Of a DNA stretch of 64,000 nucleotides, positions 59,636 to 64,000 are shown one piece after another (positions within the stretch are counted from its first letter, which is position 1; each line of letters opens with the position of its first letter). The position numbers and the translations under genes were made by a program. This DNA is from Siphonodentalium dalli (lineage: Eukaryota > Mollusca > Scaphopoda > Gadilida > Siphonodentaliidae): positions 54,413,899 to 54,477,898 of the forward strand of contig CP136067.1 of the NCBI GenBank assembly GCA_032622095.1, read 5' to 3'. A model generated the notes under the pieces. It ran no database searches. It saw only the letters and a program-made list of their open reading frames with translations, and was not told the origin of the DNA.

Positions 59636-60857
59636 AAAGAAAAGTTAATACGCCTGTTACAGTTTGTATTCCAGAAACAAATTTTCTGGACACCAAACCC
59701 ACAACAAACTAAAATTCAAAGTAAAATAGCCTCATACCTGTGGTAAAAATTATTGGACATCACATATTGAAACTCAGTTTTTATTTTGAGCCAATTCAGT
59801 TATACTATAGTACCAAGATTGATAATCAAATTTTTTTTATTTAAACTGGAGTTATCATCAGAAATCGAGAAAACTAAAATTTCAAAGTTAAAAAAAGCAA
59901 AAATTAATGGAAAAATCCCGATTCATACACAGCTTGTTATTTGAGCCAGTTCAGCCACATACCAAGTTTGGTAGCAAACAAGCAACCCTAATTGTTGCCC
60001 TCCTCCCTATTCAACTGCCTTCTGATTAGCCCCAAGACATGACGGCCCACAAATCAGTCGCCCTCTCACCCCAGTGACTTTGTTTTTTGTCGCTCGCCTG
60101 ATATTTTATTGCAATAATATTTCCATCCACACACATTGCAGTAACTCAGTGATTTCACAACACAATTCCATACTACATGTAGAAGCATAAATGTTAGATA
60201 GTAAAATAACCCCATGGGTTGAAAAAAAAAGCGCAAGTTAATTTGCTAATTTGCATATATTTAGTTAACAATAATATTCAAACTTTTAACTTGATACTTT
60301 TATTGGAAAAGTTTTATTCTATACACATATTCTACATCAAAAGATATTTATACCTTATAAATTATACCGATCAGAAATCTATGAAGATACAAGGATACTA
60401 AAACTCTTCGCAATAGAAAGAACATGTGCAACATCGAAGTACATGTAAATGACAAGGAATGCTTATTTAGTTATCAAATAACAAAACAGTTGTCAACCTT
60501 GTTTTTGTGAGACTTGTCACCCGCTCTCAACGGAAATGTCTTGGGCAGGTGATAAATCTACATGTCTCACTCAAGCGGGGGCAACAAATGTAAACTAGAA
60601 ATTTGAAGTAGAAAAAGATCCACAACTCTGGGAATAGAGACATCTTTAGAATGGGTGGTTGGAAACCAAAATCAAACTTGACCTGTATTTTTGGGAGTAA
60701 ACCTACATTCTAAATTAGATTTCATTAACTTTGGAAGAGCATATGTTCTCTTTTTTTAAACAGGCCTATAAAAAATGAGGACAGAATTTATTTTCAAACT
60801 CATCCTAGCAGAAGTCACAAACCAAATTTGAGAAAAATTAGTTTAATATGTTTGTAT
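59636..60857 (+). other. Intron 8, unique AT-rich sequence
   Basis: No exon or recognised repeat. A short inverted pair ('gacttgtcacccgctctcaa' near 60510 and 'ggcaggtgataaatctacat' near 60545) is all that was noticed. Confidence 0.45.
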
Positions 60858-61519
60858 ACCTTTCTCGTTTTCGTGCAGTACTATTTTTCGCGCACCCATC
60901 GGCGTGCGAATTTAAAACTGAGTGAAAAATAGTATGACTCATAAGTTTATACCAAATAATAGGGAAACTAAAGAGGGTTATTTTAGATAGCTATAGACAA
61001 AATATATCTACATGCGGGCAACCAATCTCATCGCAATTATTCATATGTACATATAAAGCGATACATCATATTTAGATCTTTGATGTTGAGTTAATGCTTC
61101 TAAGAAATATGGACATTACTGGCTGAAGGTGCCCGAATGCATGTCTCCTGGGGTGTGCTGGGGTGACACCATGATAAAACAGTGTGAGTTATTTCAAATA
61201 CACGCAATTGTGAGTTGATTTAATTTCTTAAGACAGTGGCCCATACGTACGGTTGTGGTTTTACTTCTTTCAAGTTCAATTCCATAATTTGCATAAATAT
61301 TTTACATGTATACCCATATTTACACCAAAATTATGACACAGACTTTGTACTCTCTTCGCTGTAAATTTTATTCAATATTATCTTCTATATATATAAACAT
61401 GTATAACTAAGAACCAAAACTGTCATAAGATACAAGATTTTTTGTGCGTGAATTCAAAGTGTGCGAATTTAAAACTGAGCAAAAAATAGTACTGCGCGAA
61501 TTTAAATACGAGTGAGGTA
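60858..61519. mobile_element. TIR element, family with actcgtatttaaattc ends (copy 2)
   Basis: Right end 'gcgcgaatttaaatacgagt' and left end 'cctttctcgttttcgtgcag' are imperfect inverted repeats. Subterminal 'aaaactgagtgaaaaatagt' matches the copy at 3015-3789 in opposite orientation. It lies about 130 bp before the last exon. Confidence 0.7.
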
Positions 61520-61652
61520 TTAAAAGAGTTACCTTGCTGGAAATGCTGCTTCAAATATTATATTGGTTCTAGAGATAAATTTTCAACTATTATTCTGTCC
61601 ACAAATTGATTGACTAAATAACCAGCTATATCTAACAACTGACATATTGCAG

Positions 61653-62038
61653 GTTCAAGAAGATCTCTGTATGAACAAGGACATCGAAGAAAGTCTTTTT
61701 TTGAAGAGTCAATGGACGAAACATCGATTGAAGTTGACGAAAATGCATTTGAAGACCAAGTTATGAATGCGGTTAACAAAACCAGACGGAAATCAACACT
61801 TTATGCAATTTTGGGGAAAAATCAGCCAGAACAAAACTTTAACACAATAGAAGAAATAGATGATAATAACAATGGATTAGTCGTCAATGATCTAGATAGG
61901 TGTGGCTTATGTGGAGACGAGGAATGCATTTATACTTCTAATATAATTTCATATCTGATCAGTATGCAGATCTCAGCATCAAAATACAGTTTTGAACCAA
62001 ATAGAAAAATTGAGAGATATCTTTTGAGATACAAATAA
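61653..62038 (+). CDS. RasGEF-like protein, last exon (residues 887-1014)
   Basis: Begins after catattgcag; G of exon 8 plus GT makes glycine, then SRRSLYEQGHRRKSFFEESM and on to the stop TAA at 62036-62038. The segment is basic at first (RRS and RRKS phosphorylation-type sites), then acidic (DETSIEVDENAFEDQV), then has a small Cys cluster (CGLCGDEEC, about residues 955-963) that could bind a metal but matches no zinc-finger pattern I know. It has no RasGEF helices. An AATAAA overlaps the stop codon (62034-62039) and another lies at 62833-62838; either could direct polyadenylation. Confidence 0.82.
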
Positions 62039-62363
62039 AATGTAAAATATACAAATTCTAAGTTAAAAGTAGTGGTGTAATGATTAATGACGATACCTGT
62101 GTGTCACGATTCTTTCTGAAGAATCATAATGTGATATGCTTTAACAGATATATGGCAATGCACTTATTCCCACATTTACAGTTCTTAATGGCCGAGTGGT
62201 AAATCTAGAATCCAACACCAGTGACCAGCTAAAGCTAATGGATTAATTCAATTGTTTCAGTGTGACTATATAAGCTATGAGAAGTGACATGCTATTAGAA
62301 ATGAGAAATGGAATTAGAAATGAAAAATGGAATTAGAAATGGAATTATCATTATTATTGTTTT

Positions 62364-62819
62364 AAAGGTGACATGCAATGGTTTTTTAGATGGGTCTATC
62401 CCCCTCATATCAAGGTGGTATGGTCGCCCTGATCCCAACAAGAGGAAATCTAAGTCTAGACAGCCGGAAGCGGAGTTTGTATTTAAATTATTTTTTTTTG
62501 GGATCGATTGAGTGAAATAATTTGTATACTTGAAACTGGGACAAATAATGCACGAGCAATGCGTTAACTTCCTTTTTGGGGTAGACATTGTCGGATTTTG
62601 TAAGCAATTCTGAGACAGGCCATAAGCTCTATTTTATCTTGTCAATCCATGATGTCACAAACTGGGGAGATAAGTCATGAAGTTTTCACTCAAATGGGAA
62701 ACCTATCAAGAAGTTGAAACGGTAATATATCGCGTTTGCAGGATATATTTGCTGACCAAACCGGCGACCGATGAAATTCAGTTTTAGCCTAATGATGGAA
62801 ACAGTTGCATGTCACCTAT
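62364..62819. mobile_element. TIR element with aggtgacatgcaa ends
   Basis: Left end taaaggtgacatgcaatgg and right end 'ttgcatgtcacctata' are inverted. The 455-bp interior has no intact gene. It is just downstream of the RasGEF-like gene, between its two candidate polyadenylation signals. Confidence 0.7.
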
Positions 62820-64000
62820 AAATTGACCAGAAAATAAAGCAACAAGTGCACAGCACTGCATTTGCTAGTCCAAGTCTGCTCCTACTAAAACCAGCTAAGA
62901 TATTGTAATAGCGAGATGCTAGTGTGGCGTGCAGGGGGAGGGGTACCTATATAAATGTACTAAATAGGTCAAGCGGTAACCTGACATACGAATATACCCT
63001 AATGCCACACGCGAAACTGCTTCCCAATTTACAAGTGGTAGTATTATACTATTAAAGGAAGTGCCACACCATGGACCACTGGTCGACTCACTACATAATT
63101 AACATATCATTAATATGCATAAGCCAGTTGGTAAGATATCTGTATTAGATTGGTATCGGTAGCTGATAATGTGACCTTTGATCTCGTCCACGACCTGACC
63201 TTTCGGCATATAGGCTAGCTGGTAAGTATACCCGTATCTGTGTATCAGATTGGAAGTGGTAGCTGATACTCTGACCTCCGACCTCATTCACGACCTGAAC
63301 ATTGCTGGTTATGGATAGGCTCATATGCATGTTAGTACCTGGACTGACAGTGGAGCCAGGGTAGTGAGACATCTGATAAGCATAAGGTAGGACATCATAA
63401 CAACCAGATCTAACATCACTGAATTACTGAGTAACATGTCAACCAAGACATCTGATGAGCAGTGGATAGTGCGATACAGCGACCGGATCGTCTAACACGG
63501 CATGGCTGGATGTCGACATCTTAATTCATATGTAAGCTGATTGACATAGTTCATCTGGGCTGTCAATAGACCTGACATTACCAACTGGCGGACTAGGATT
63601 ATAAATTACATTGTGCGTGATAAATACAACACCCAAATCAACCTGAGTTGACCATTCTAACAAGAGTAGAGACCAGTAGTGCACTATAAAATTCTATGAT
63701 TTATTTACAATGACCAGAATAACATTATATATTTAAAGCTATGGCAACAATATATAAAACAATCTGTATGCATGAAGTGTACTCCATAATCTACTCTATT
63801 GTACCAATGTTTATGCATGAAAATATGTATTAATATGACTGAACCCGCATATAATAATTGAGGAATAATAATATGACCTGGATAAACCTGTTATGTGTGT
63901 CTGATCGTGGAATGGTACTGCAGCATCTACTGATAAAGTATGGATGTGGTACGTGTACTTGGTGGTAGATGCATAATGTGCATGTGGACTGACCTGTATG
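62820..64000. other. Downstream region with a ~100-bp imperfect tandem repeat
   Basis: At 63100-63320 two units share 'ggtagctgata', 'gtgacct' / 'ctgacct' and 'cacgacctgac' with ~100-bp spacing. Otherwise AT-rich sequence in which I see no gene. Confidence 0.5.

Overview
The window reads as nuclear DNA of a marine invertebrate, most likely a mollusc (inference). It is AT-rich and gene-poor, with long introns carrying canonical gt/ag splice sites and a very dense load of short palindromic and terminal-inverted-repeat DNA elements. It also carries tRNA-derived SINEs whose 3' ends resemble those of mollusc SINEs, and several 'gctcacctgag' and 'gcgggggata' type dispersed repeats that I associate with mollusc genomes. 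No bacterial-style operon, CRISPR array, rRNA or intact tRNA gene was seen.

Two plus-strand genes are supported. (1) Positions 1125-1787 and 17522-18039 are the last two coding exons of an ADAR2-like adenosine deaminase acting on RNA. Together they encode a complete deaminase domain; the double-stranded-RNA-binding exons would lie upstream of the window. The 15.7-kb intron between them is full of foldback elements, and the last exon's splice acceptor and first ~73 coding bases are tandemly repeated five times. (2) Positions 32736-62038 hold a nine-exon gene that I assembled by matching splice sites and reading phase (32736-33977, 34998-35047, 47343-47431, 48947-49061, 51948-52080, 52592-52711, 55996-56129, 58442-59217, 61653-62038). 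It gives a continuous 1014-residue protein: an unrecognised N-terminal half, a divergent RasGEF (CDC25-like) core at about residues 505-670, then a basic and probably disordered tail. One intron needs a GC-AG splice site whose donor contains a stop codon.

Between and inside these genes, 18040-32735 is intergenic and filled with repeats. These include a hAT-type element with 8-bp target duplications (24629-26284) and a ~1-kb direct duplication (27342-28480 and 31081-32105). The second intron of the RasGEF gene carries a 5.9-kb minisatellite of 37/33-bp monomers with a 1.63-1.69-kb higher-order period (39798-45724). Many short elements have TTAA ends (piggyBac-like non-autonomous elements) and carry a highly conserved 69-bp hairpin; the same hairpin recurs inside at least one other element type.

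The open frames inside the minisatellite and inside repeats are by-products of repetition rather than genes. All family assignments come from reading the sequence by eye and from general knowledge; no database search was run.
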